Origin: Oerskovia turbata
Lineage (GTDB): Bacteria; Actinomycetota; Actinomycetes; Actinomycetales; Cellulomonadaceae
Assembly (NCBI RefSeq): GCF_000718325.1
Contig: NZ_JOFV01000017.1
Coordinates: forward strand, 1 to 64,000
Reading direction: 5' to 3'
Length of the DNA stretch: 64,000 bases
The position numbers were made by a program, and so were the translations under genes. Each line of letters starts with the position of its first letter. The stretch's first letter is position 1. A model generated the notes under the pieces. It made no database searches. It saw only the letters and a list, made by a program, of their open reading frames with translations, and was not told the origin of the DNA. Positions 28,278 to 34,990 of the stretch are shown here, in pieces.

Positions 28278-29189
28278 ATGACCATCAGGACGGACTCGGG
28301 GATCGTCGCGGTGACCGGCGCGAGCGGGCAGCTCGGATCGAAGCTCGCGATGCGGCTCGCGGCCGAGGGCGCCGCCCAACGCCTCGTCGTGCGGGACGCC
28401 GCACGGACGCCACGCCTGCCCGACGGCGCCCCTCTGCCGGACTCCGAGGTCGCGGTCACCGCGGGGTACACCGACACCGAGCGCATGGTCCGCGCCTTCC
28501 GCGGCGCCCGTTCGGTCTTCCTGGTGTCGGCGCGCGAGGCTCCTGACCGTGTCGCGGAGCACCGGGCAGCCGTCGACGCGGCCGTCGCAGCGGGCGTCGA
28601 ACGCATCGTCTACGTGTCGTTCGTGGGCGCGTCCCCCGAGGCCACGTTCACGTTCGCGCGCGACCACTGGCACACCGAGGAGTACATCGAAGGCACGGGA
28701 CTGAGGTACACGTTCCTGCGCGACAACCTCTACCACCAGGGCCTCGTCCACATGGTCGGGGACGACGGCGTCATCCGCGGCCCGGGCGGCGACGGGCGGC
28801 TCGCGTCGGTGTCGCACGACGACATCGCCGACGTCGCGACCGCGATCCTCCTCGACGAACGCCCCCACGTGCACGACGGGAAGACGTACGACGTGACCGG
28901 CCCCGAGGCGCTGACCCTCACCGAGGTCGCGAGCGTGCTCTCCGGCGTCACGGGCCGCACCATCACGTACCACCCGGAGACGATCGAGGAGGCCTACGCG
29001 TCGCGCGCGGTCTACGCCGCACCGCCGTTCGAGGTCGACGGCTGGGTCTCGTCCTACACCGCGATCGCGGCGGGCGAGCTGGCCGGGGTGAGCGACGTCG
29101 TCGAACGCTTCGCCGGGCGCCCCGCCCAGGGTCTCGCCGCGTGGCTCGACGACTACCCCGAGGAGTGGGACCGCCTCCTCCCGGCCTGA
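28278..29189 (+). CDS. NAD(P)-binding NmrA-like / quinone-oxidoreductase-like protein
   Basis: 303 residues. The Rossmann motif AVTGASGQLGSKLA is at the N-terminus, followed by VRDAARTP, SVFLVSAREAPDR and IVYVSFVGASPEATFTFARD. A C-terminal part resembles NmrA/QorB proteins (TYDVTGPEALTLTEVASVLS). It likely reduces quinones or senses NADPH; the substrate is unknown. ATG 28278 is the first plausible start after the divergent phosphatase. Confidence 0.85.
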   Translation: MTIRTDSGIVAVTGASGQLGSKLAMRLAAEGAAQRLVVRDAARTPRLPDGAPLPDSEVAVTAGYTDTERMVRAFRGARSVFLVSAREAPDRVAEHRAAVDAAVAAGVERIVYVSFVGASPEATFTFARDHWHTEEYIEGTGLRYTFLRDNLYHQGLVHMVGDDGVIRGPGGDGRLASVSHDDIADVATAILLDERPHVHDGKTYDVTGPEALTLTEVASVLSGVTGRTITYHPETIEEAYASRAVYAAPPFEVDGWVSSYTAIAAGELAGVSDVVERFAGRPAQGLAAWLDDYPEEWDRLLPA

Positions 29190-29212
29190 CCGCCCAGCCC
29201 GTGGCTCCGCAC

Positions 29213-29268
29213 GCCGAGGGTGACGCCCCCACCCGCCGAGGGTGACCGACTCAGGTGCCGACGGTGAC
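29213..29268 (+). repeat. Left array: three 12-bp cores at 22-bp spacing
   Basis: The core GCCGAGGGTGAC starts at 29213 and 29235. A one-mismatch copy GCCGACGGTGAC starts at 29257. Spacing is exactly 22 bp. The same core in opposite orientation forms the array at 29589-29710. Confidence 0.85.
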
Positions 29269-29338
29269 GGGTCCGAACCTGTCGAGAAATACCCTGGCGA
29301 CCCGGCGGACGGCGGGCGTAGCGTCGTCGGCACAAGGG

Positions 29339-29352
29339 AAAGGAGGTGGTCC
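29339..29352 (+). promoter_or_regulatory. Extended Shine-Dalgarno sequence
   Basis: AAAGGAGGTGGTCC can pair along almost its whole length with the 3' end of 16S rRNA, with one G-U pair. It is much longer than the ribosome sites of the other genes here, and it stands 5 nt before the GTG of the mini-ORF at 29358. Confidence 0.6.
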
Positions 29353-29357
29353 ACGAA

Positions 29358-29396
29358 GTGAAGAATCTTCGGACGCATGAGGTGGTTGCACGCTAG
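29358..29396 (+). CDS. 12-codon mini-ORF (possible leader peptide)
   Basis: GTG 29358 to TAG 29396 encodes MKNLRTHEVVAR. The coding evidence is the exceptional ribosome site just upstream and the position inside an otherwise gene-free 523-bp stretch (29190-29712). A potential stem, GTTGC/GCAAC, lies across the stop codon. No downstream plus-strand gene was found that it could attenuate; the methyltransferase beyond it is on the other strand. Confidence 0.4.
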   Translation: MKNLRTHEVVAR

Positions 29397-29588
29397 TCGT
29401 GCCATCGAGCAACGGACCTTGCGAGGAACCCGCGGCCGACAGGTGACCGTCACGTCACCCACGACCAGCGAGAACCGAGCAACCACCGGAGCCCGCGGGA
29501 GTCGCGCCCTTGTCCAGCGCGACAGGTGGAGGAATCCACCGGCCCGCGGGCTTCTTCACGCCCTGGTCGAGTGCGCCGTCTCCGGCTG

Positions 29589-29710
29589 GACGCCCTCGGC
29601 GAGCGTGACCGTCACCCTCGGCGAGCGTGACCGTCACCCTCGGCGGGTCCCGACGTCACCCTCGGCGGGTCCCGACGTCACCCTCGGCACGCGGGACCGT
29701 CACCCTCGGC
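29589..29710 (-). repeat. Right array: six 12-bp cores at 22-bp spacing
   Basis: GTCACCCTCGGC starts at 29611, 29633, 29655, 29677 and 29699, with an imperfect copy GACGCCCTCGGC at 29589. All intervals are 22 bp. The spacers vary in blocks (GAGCGTGACC, GGTCCCGAC). The array stops 2 bp before the methyltransferase stop codon. Confidence 0.9.
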
Positions 29711-29712
29711 GA

Positions 29713-30534
29713 TCAGAACGGCTTGCGCGCCACCACGAGGAACCGCGGGGCCTCGTCCACGAAGTCGTTGCCCGCCGCGAAGTGCATGTGCAGCGCGCGC
29801 AGCGGCGCCTCGAAGCGCCCGATCGCCTCGGACGACAGGCTCGCGATCTCCGGGACCTGCCACGCGATGACCTTGAGGTACCAGAGCAGAGAGCTCAGGT
29901 CGTGGAAGTGCCGGGTCCCGACGTGCTCGCGCGCCACGTCGATCACGAAGCCGGCCTCGGCCAGGTCGGCGACCGCGCCCTCGAGCGTCACGTCGTCCGG
30001 GTCCCAGGGAAGCTGCGCGCCGAGCGCGGTGTTGACCCGGATGCCGTCCCGGGAGTCGACCTGCTGGGTGATGAACACGCCTCCCGGTTCCAGGACGCGC
30101 AGGACCTCGGACGGCTCGAACTCCTCGTGCCGGTCCAGCACGACCGCGAACCGGCCGTCGAGGAACGGCAGCATGAGCCCCTCGCCCTTGCTGCTCCCCA
30201 CCTGCCGGACGTCCACGCCCAGAGGTTCGAGGCGCCGTCGGGCCACGGGGACGTTCGGGGGCCAGCCCTCCGTCGCGGCCGAACCCTCCGGCAAGGGCGC
30301 GAGCGAGCCGAACGCCTCGCCACCACCGGTCCCCAGGTCCAGGACCGGACCTCGACCGCTGCCCACGAGCTCGCGCGCGAGCACCAGGTAGTCCCAGGGC
30401 AGGGGGTCCTCGATGCAGCGGTCGTCGATGGGGGACAGGTCGAAGCCCACGACCGGCGTCGCCCGCGCCCACTCGACGTGCGCCTCGAACGGGGCGGCGC
30501 GGTCGGGGACGGGCAGGACTCCGGCTTCAGACAT
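29713..30534 (-). CDS. SAM-dependent methyltransferase-like protein
   Basis: 273 residues starting MSEAGVLPVPDRAAPFEAHV. The SAM-binding motif I is VLDLGTGGGEAFGSLAPLPE, followed by VARRRLEPLGVDV, FDG-like LPFLDGRFAVVLDRHEEFEP and EVLRVLEPGGVFITQQV. The pattern matches class I methyltransferases annotated as type 11 or 23S rRNA/tellurite-like; the target is not known. It lies alone between the 22-bp repeat array and an 11-bp tandem repeat. Confidence 0.8.
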   Translation of the reverse strand: MSEAGVLPVPDRAAPFEAHVEWARATPVVGFDLSPIDDRCIEDPLPWDYLVLARELVGSGRGPVLDLGTGGGEAFGSLAPLPEGSAATEGWPPNVPVARRRLEPLGVDVRQVGSSKGEGLMLPFLDGRFAVVLDRHEEFEPSEVLRVLEPGGVFITQQVDSRDGIRVNTALGAQLPWDPDDVTLEGAVADLAEAGFVIDVAREHVGTRHFHDLSSLLWYLKVIAWQVPEIASLSSEAIGRFEAPLRALHMHFAAGNDFVDEAPRFLVVARKPF

Positions 30535-30610
30535 GCGTCGATTCTCCCCCGGCGGAGCACGCTCGGTCGAAACGGCACGCCCGTCCCGCACGACCCGGGG
30601 CGCCGTCCGC

Positions 30611-30643
30611 CCGACGTCCACCCGACGTCCATCCGACGTCCAC
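30611..30643. repeat. Three 11-bp tandem repeats upstream of the methyltransferase
   Basis: CCGACGTCCAC occurs three times head to tail (30611-30643), with T in place of the last C in the middle unit. Two looser GCCGTCCACC copies follow up to about 30690. It lies 77-110 bp upstream of the methyltransferase ATG, where a promoter would be expected. Confidence 0.7.
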
Positions 30644-30787
30644 CGCCGCTGTCGACCGACGCCGTCCACCAGCGCCGTCCACCGCCGCCCTCGACATAGC
30701 CACGGACCGGGACGAAGCGGTAGTTTTCGTGCGCCGCCTCTGCGCAGGTGCGCGCACCGCACAGCCCGCCCGACCCGAGGAATCCCC

Positions 30788-31546
30788 CTGAGCCCCGCAC
30801 CCCACCCCCTCAGCGACCGCGCGACCCGCAAGGTCCGTGCCGTCGCGGACCGCCACCGCGCGACCCTCGGCGAGCTGCGCCACGTCGAGTCCTGCACGCT
30901 CTCGGCGCGCGCGATCGGGACGGTCGCCGGGATCTTCGCCGCGGTCGTCGCCACGATGGTCTTCAACGGGCGCGTCGTCGAGGTGATCGGTTTCGCCCTC
31001 GCGATGGGTCTGGTCCTGGCCGTGGTCCTGCGGTTCGTCGCGAGCGAGAAGCTCCTCGTGCTGGAGCGTGGCCTCGTGGTGGGCTCGTTCGGACCGTTCA
31101 TGACGCCCTACGCGGTGCCGTACGCGGACGTCGTCGCGCCGAGCGTCTCGGCGATCGTCGGCACCCAGCGTCCGGTGACGCTGCTCAAGGCCGACCAGGG
31201 GGCGTCGGCGACCAACCGGACGGCCTTGTGGTCGCTGCGGTCTGTGACGTTCGTCGGGCCGACGGCGGAGTCCTCCCGCGCGTTCACCAGGACCGGGACG
31301 TGGCAGCCCCAGCCCGAGGAGCAGGATCTGTGGGTGTTCTCGGTGCGCGACGCTCGTCGCCAGGAGATCCTGGTGCACGAGCTCGCTGAGGCGCTGCACC
31401 GGTCCGGCCAACCGGGTGCCGAGCTCGTGCTGCCGCACGCCCTGCCTGCGCGGCGGCTTCGCGTGAGCGTCGCCGACGCCGACCACCTGCGCCTGCCCGA
31501 GCGGCTCCGCTCGACGATCGTCCAGGTCGGCGCCCGGGTCGGCTGA
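30788..31546 (+). CDS. Two-helix membrane protein of unknown function, apparent CTG start
   Basis: 252 residues if translation begins at CTG 30788, which has GAGGA 7 nt upstream and opens a natural N-terminus (SPAPHPLSDRATRKVRAVAD). No ATG, GTG or TTG is present in frame until ATG 30957, which lies inside the first membrane helix. Two membrane segments (about 42-62 and 65-85) are followed by a soluble domain with YADVVAPSVSAIVG and WVFSVRDARRQEILVHELAE. No family is recognised. It is convergent with idi. Confidence 0.6.
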   Translation: MSPAPHPLSDRATRKVRAVADRHRATLGELRHVESCTLSARAIGTVAGIFAAVVATMVFNGRVVEVIGFALAMGLVLAVVLRFVASEKLLVLERGLVVGSFGPFMTPYAVPYADVVAPSVSAIVGTQRPVTLLKADQGASATNRTALWSLRSVTFVGPTAESSRAFTRTGTWQPQPEEQDLWVFSVRDARRQEILVHELAEALHRSGQPGAELVLPHALPARRLRVSVADADHLRLPERLRSTIVQVGARVG

Positions 31547-31552
31547 GCCCGC

Positions 31553-32152
31553 TCAGTCCAGGGCCGCGGCGACCTCGGCCAGCAGGGGCGAGACGGCGCC
31601 GTCGGGCCCGCTCGCCGCGTCGCGCAGCGCCGTGACCTGCAGGACCATCCACGGGCTGAACGCCCACGGCGTCGCGTCGACCGCGCTCCCGAGCGCACCC
31701 GGCGTGGCCCACTCGAGCTCGGCGACCTCGTCCGGGTTGGCCGTCACGTCGCTCGCTGCGCGCGCGACGTACACGGGGCAGATCTCGTTCTCGACCACGC
31801 CAGACGCGTCCACCGCCCGGTACCGGAACCCCGGCACGGCGACCTCGAGACCCTCGATCCGCAGTCCCAGCTCGTGCGCGGCGTGCCGCGTGATGGACTC
31901 CTCGGTCGTCTCGGTCCAGCGCGGGTGACCGCAGAACGAGTTGGTCCACACGCCCGGCCACGTGCGCTTCGACAGGGCGCGACGTGTCACGAGGAGGCGA
32001 CCTGCGCCGTCGAGCACGTAGCAGGAGAACGCGAGGTGCAGCGGCGTCTCCGTGGTGTGGACGTCGCTGCGCGCGAAGGTCCCCTTGCGGTTCCCGTCGG
32101 TGTCGACGGTCACGACGTGGTCGGCGGCGACGGGCACGTGCACGTCGGTCAT
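31553..32152 (-). CDS. idi: Isopentenyl-diphosphate delta-isomerase, type 1
   Basis: 199 residues. The catalytic Cys is in WTNSFCGHPRW and the catalytic Glu in VVENEICPVYVA. The His/Glu metal ligands are in HLAFSCYVLD and HAAHELGLRI within the Nudix-like fold. It interconverts IPP and DMAPP for menaquinone, carotenoid and lipid-carrier synthesis. ATG 32152 is preceded by GGAGCC. The convergent gene ends 7 bp away. Confidence 0.95.
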   Translation of the reverse strand: MTDVHVPVAADHVVTVDTDGNRKGTFARSDVHTTETPLHLAFSCYVLDGAGRLLVTRRALSKRTWPGVWTNSFCGHPRWTETTEESITRHAAHELGLRIEGLEVAVPGFRYRAVDASGVVENEICPVYVARAASDVTANPDEVAELEWATPGALGSAVDATPWAFSPWMVLQVTALRDAASGPDGAVSPLLAEVAAALD

Positions 32153-32261
32153 GGCTCCTCCAGGGTCGAGCAGCGCGGGCGCGGGTGCGCCCAGGGCATC
32201 CGGCCCACTGTCACACACCGGGGGAGAGGAAGGAAGTCCGTCCGTCGGGAGTCCCTTCGGG

Positions 32262-32294
32262 CCCGACGGCGCAGGGTCGCTCTGCGCCGTCGGG
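32262..32294 (-). terminator. Terminator hairpin after the membrane protein/PadR operon
   Basis: Perfect 13-bp arms CCCGACGGCGCAG (32262-32274) and CTGCGCCGTCGGG (32282-32294) around a 7-nt loop, 8 bp beyond the stop at 32302. There is no T-run. Confidence 0.6.
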
Positions 32295-32301
32295 GCACCG
32301 G

Positions 32302-33657
32302 TCAGACGAACCCGAAGACCGGCGGGAACACCACGACCACGACCGCCGCCCACACGGCGTACACCGGCAGGAACTGCGTCTGCCAGCGCCCGAGGGCCGC
32401 GAACGGGCGCCGTCCCCGCAGGAACCCGGTGAGCAGCAGCGCCGACCCCACGAGGTGCACGAGCAGCAGGAGGTTGAGCCCCAGCGCCGCGACCTTGTTG
32501 GGGCTGAACCCGAACTCGGCGATGCGGGTCGCCATCGCGGCGAGCGCGACCGCGTCGACCGCGAACGCCGCGACGACCAGGGCGAGCAGGAGCGCGTCGA
32601 ACAGGTGGGGCGGGGAGAGCGGGTCGCGTGCCGAGACCGAGTAGAGCAGCAGGCACAGGACGAGGACCAGGATCGCGTCCAGGAGGATGAGGAGCCCGCG
32701 GTCGGCGTCGAGCAGCGAACCGGAAGACGCGAGGACCACGAACAGCACGAGCAGCATCACGATCGTGAGCGGCGTGAAGACGCGGGTCAGGACGGGGGCG
32801 ATGTTCTCGACCACGTTCTGCTTGGCCTCGACGAGCCAGGCCGCGACGACGAGCGCGCCGGGCACGGCGAAGGGCAGGACCCAGCCCTCGAAGAACGGCT
32901 CGGGGTCGATCCCCACGATGTTCAGGGTCCCGAACGTGAGACCGAGCAGGACGCCGCCGCCCAGGGCGAGGAGCGTGAAGTAGATCGCGAGCTCGCCCGT
33001 GAACCGGGCGAAGTCCATGCGGCCGCTGTCCGAGCGCCACCGCCCGCCGACGTACGCGATCCCCACGAGCGCCCACAGGACGACGGGGGCGTGCAGTGCG
33101 GCGAGGAGCAGGGTCGAGCCGTCGGCCTCGAACGGGTAGACGTTGAGCACGACCGCGAGCACCGCGAACGGGACCAGGAGCATCGCGCCCACGCCCCACG
33201 TGAGGCGGCGCTTCCAGGCGAAGTACCCCGCGAGGAACGGGAGGACGAGCAGGCTGATGTTGCGCAGCAGGACCGTCTCGTCGCCGATCGTCTCGGAGGC
33301 GATCTTGACCGCGACGCCCGCGCCGACCGCGAGCGCGAGGACGACGGCGAGCTCGCGCCACGACCGCCCGCCCTGCCCGGTCGCGGCCGTGTCGGGGACC
33401 AGCACGAGCTGCTTCCACAGGCGGTCCGAGTGCTCGCGAGCGAACTCGCGCGAGACCTCGTCGAGGTTGCCCATGCGCTTGACCGCCACGAGGAAGGCCT
33501 CGTCGTCGTCGAGGCCCGTCGCGGTCAGGTCGGCGACCTGCTCCCGCAGGTGGTCCTCCATCTCGTCGACGTCGGCGGTGGAGATCGCCTGACGGCGCTG
33601 GACGTAGCTGCGCCACTGGTCGATCTGGGCCTCGAGCTCAGGGGTGCCGACCATCAT
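32302..33657 (-). CDS. Polytopic membrane protein with N-terminal permease-prefix domain
   Basis: 451 residues. The N-terminal about 85 residues (TPELEAQIDQWRSYVQRRQA, EMEDHLREQVADL, EAFLVAVKRMGNLDEVSREF) form the HAAS/permease-prefix domain commonly controlled by PadR proteins. About ten membrane helices follow, with no transporter signature. Its ATG overlaps the PadR stop codon (ATGA, 33654-33657), so the two are translationally coupled. Confidence 0.8.
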   Translation of the reverse strand: MMVGTPELEAQIDQWRSYVQRRQAISTADVDEMEDHLREQVADLTATGLDDDEAFLVAVKRMGNLDEVSREFAREHSDRLWKQLVLVPDTAATGQGGRSWRELAVVLALAVGAGVAVKIASETIGDETVLLRNISLLVLPFLAGYFAWKRRLTWGVGAMLLVPFAVLAVVLNVYPFEADGSTLLLAALHAPVVLWALVGIAYVGGRWRSDSGRMDFARFTGELAIYFTLLALGGGVLLGLTFGTLNIVGIDPEPFFEGWVLPFAVPGALVVAAWLVEAKQNVVENIAPVLTRVFTPLTIVMLLVLFVVLASSGSLLDADRGLLILLDAILVLVLCLLLYSVSARDPLSPPHLFDALLLALVVAAFAVDAVALAAMATRIAEFGFSPNKVAALGLNLLLLVHLVGSALLLTGFLRGRRPFAALGRWQTQFLPVYAVWAAVVVVVFPPVFGFV

Positions 33658-34025
33658 GCCCACCCCTCGGCCACGGCGCGGGGTGGCTGGGCGTCGCCCA
33701 TGTCCTTCCACACCTGCTGGAGCGCGTCGGCGACGACCTGCCACTGCGCGCGGCGCTCGGCGAGCGCCTCGTGGCCCGCAGGCGTCAGGGCGTAGTGCTT
33801 GCGCCGCCGCCCGACGTCGGACACTCCCCACGTCGCCTCGACGAACCCGAGGCGTTCGAGCCGGTGGAGCAGGGGGTAGAGCATCCCGTCGGTCCACTGC
33901 ATGTGACCGCCCGAGAGCTCGTTGACGCGTCGGACGATCGCGTAGCCGTACGACTCCCCGTCCGCGAGGATGCCGAGGACGAGCGGCGTGGCCGAGGCGG
34001 CGACGAGGTCCTTGTCGATGTGCAT
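33654..34025 (-). CDS. PadR-family transcription regulator
   Basis: 123 residues, the length of PadR subfamily 2 proteins. The winged HTH reads LVLGILADGESYGYAIVRRV and MLYPLLHRLERLGFVEATW, followed by RRRKHYALTPAGHEAL. ATG 34025 has TTGGAG upstream. The long palindrome at 34034-34080 sits immediately before the gene and is almost certainly its own operator. The membrane protein is co-expressed. Confidence 0.9.
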   Translation of the reverse strand: MHIDKDLVAASATPLVLGILADGESYGYAIVRRVNELSGGHMQWTDGMLYPLLHRLERLGFVEATWGVSDVGRRRKHYALTPAGHEALAERRAQWQVVADALQQVWKDMGDAQPPRAVAEGWA

Positions 34026-34033
34026 GATGCTCC

Positions 34034-34080
34034 AATACCTAGGACTGCTAGGGGTGTCTAACCTAGCAGATCTAGGTATT
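34034..34080. promoter_or_regulatory. PadR operator: nested 47-bp palindrome
   Basis: Outer arms AATACCTAG (34034-34042) and CTAGGTATT (34072-34080) and inner arms CTGCTAGG (34045-34052) and CCTAGCAG (34062-34069) are perfect complements. They are separated only by 2-bp mismatched joints and a 9-bp centre. It lies between the PadR start and the LuxR-type gene, so it may control both directions. Confidence 0.8.
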
Positions 34081-34147
34081 GCGTCGCGGGGCACTCCGAC
34101 AGGCCGCGCGGTTGCCGACCCTCACGACCCGTGCCAGAAAGACGACC

Positions 34148-34816
34148 GTGGAGAACTCGCGGCCGAGCATCACGGTCCTCGCGCCGCACGGCACCGCCCT
34201 CGGCCCCGCGCTCCACGCCGGCCTCGTGGCCCGCGGGTGGACGGCCGACCTGCTCACCGTCTCTCGAGCCGACCCCACGCACCTGCGGACGAGGACGGTC
34301 GTCGTCATCGAGGACGACGACGGCACCCCCCGGCTGGACCTGCCCACGTCCGGGTCGCTCACGACCTGCGTCTGCGTCGGCTCGGTGCGCTCCGTGTCGG
34401 TCCTCCTCACGCTGCACGGGCGGGGCGCCACCGTCCTCAACCAGTCCGCGTCGCTGCTCTCGCTCCTCCGGCTCGTCGAGAGGGCGCACCTGGCGCCCGG
34501 TCGGACCGAGCACGAGTCCGCCGCGTTCTCCCGCACGCTGCAGCGGCGACGCGACGAGAACATCGGCCTGGGCCGCCTGACCACCGCCGAGGACGGCATC
34601 CTGCGCGCCATGATCGCCGGCTTCAGCGCGGCGCAGATCAGCAACCAGCGCTACCTCTCGACCCACACGATCCGCAGCCACATCAAGTCGATCCTGACCA
34701 AGCTCCAGGTGCGGTCCCAGCTCGAGGCCGTGGCCGTCGCCCGCCGCTCCGGCCACATGGCCTGGCTCCACGAGGCCCCGGCACAGTTCACCAATTCTGG
34801 GGACGACGACACCTGA
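34148..34816 (+). CDS. LuxR-type regulator with degenerate receiver-like N-terminus
   Basis: 222 residues from GTG 34148. The N-terminal half (ITVLAPHGTALGPALHAGL, VVVIEDDDGTPRLDLP) has the alternating strands of a response-regulator-like domain but no clear phosphoacceptor site. The C-terminal LuxR/GerE HTH is LTTAEDGILRAMIAGFSAAQ then YLSTHTIRSHIKSILTKLQV. It precedes the MACPF-like/protease fusion by 174 bp in the same direction and is the obvious candidate regulator of it. The ribosome site is weak, so the start is uncertain. Confidence 0.75.
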   Translation: MENSRPSITVLAPHGTALGPALHAGLVARGWTADLLTVSRADPTHLRTRTVVVIEDDDGTPRLDLPTSGSLTTCVCVGSVRSVSVLLTLHGRGATVLNQSASLLSLLRLVERAHLAPGRTEHESAAFSRTLQRRRDENIGLGRLTTAEDGILRAMIAGFSAAQISNQRYLSTHTIRSHIKSILTKLQVRSQLEAVAVARRSGHMAWLHEAPAQFTNSGDDDT

Positions 34817-34990
34817 CGCCGTCGAGCAGAGTGGGGAACGCACGACGACGTGCGCGAGGCTCCCGCCCCACCGCCCCTCCCGGGCGGCGACGACGAGGCC
34901 CTCGCAGCCACCCGGACCAGGGGACCGGTGATGCATCGATGACGAGCTGAGCACGACCATCCGTAGTCACTCGCACACGCAAGGGGATCG

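Noticed and set aside
29339..29352. AAAGGAGGTGGTCC as part of a 16S rRNA gene
   Set aside because: It is the complement of the 16S 3' end over only 14 nt; no rRNA sequence continues on either side, so an extended ribosome-binding sequence is the better reading.
29213..29710. Reading the 22-bp arrays as a CRISPR
   Set aside because: The core is only 12 bp, the spacers are 10 bp and partly repeated, the orientation switches between the two arrays, and no cas gene is present.
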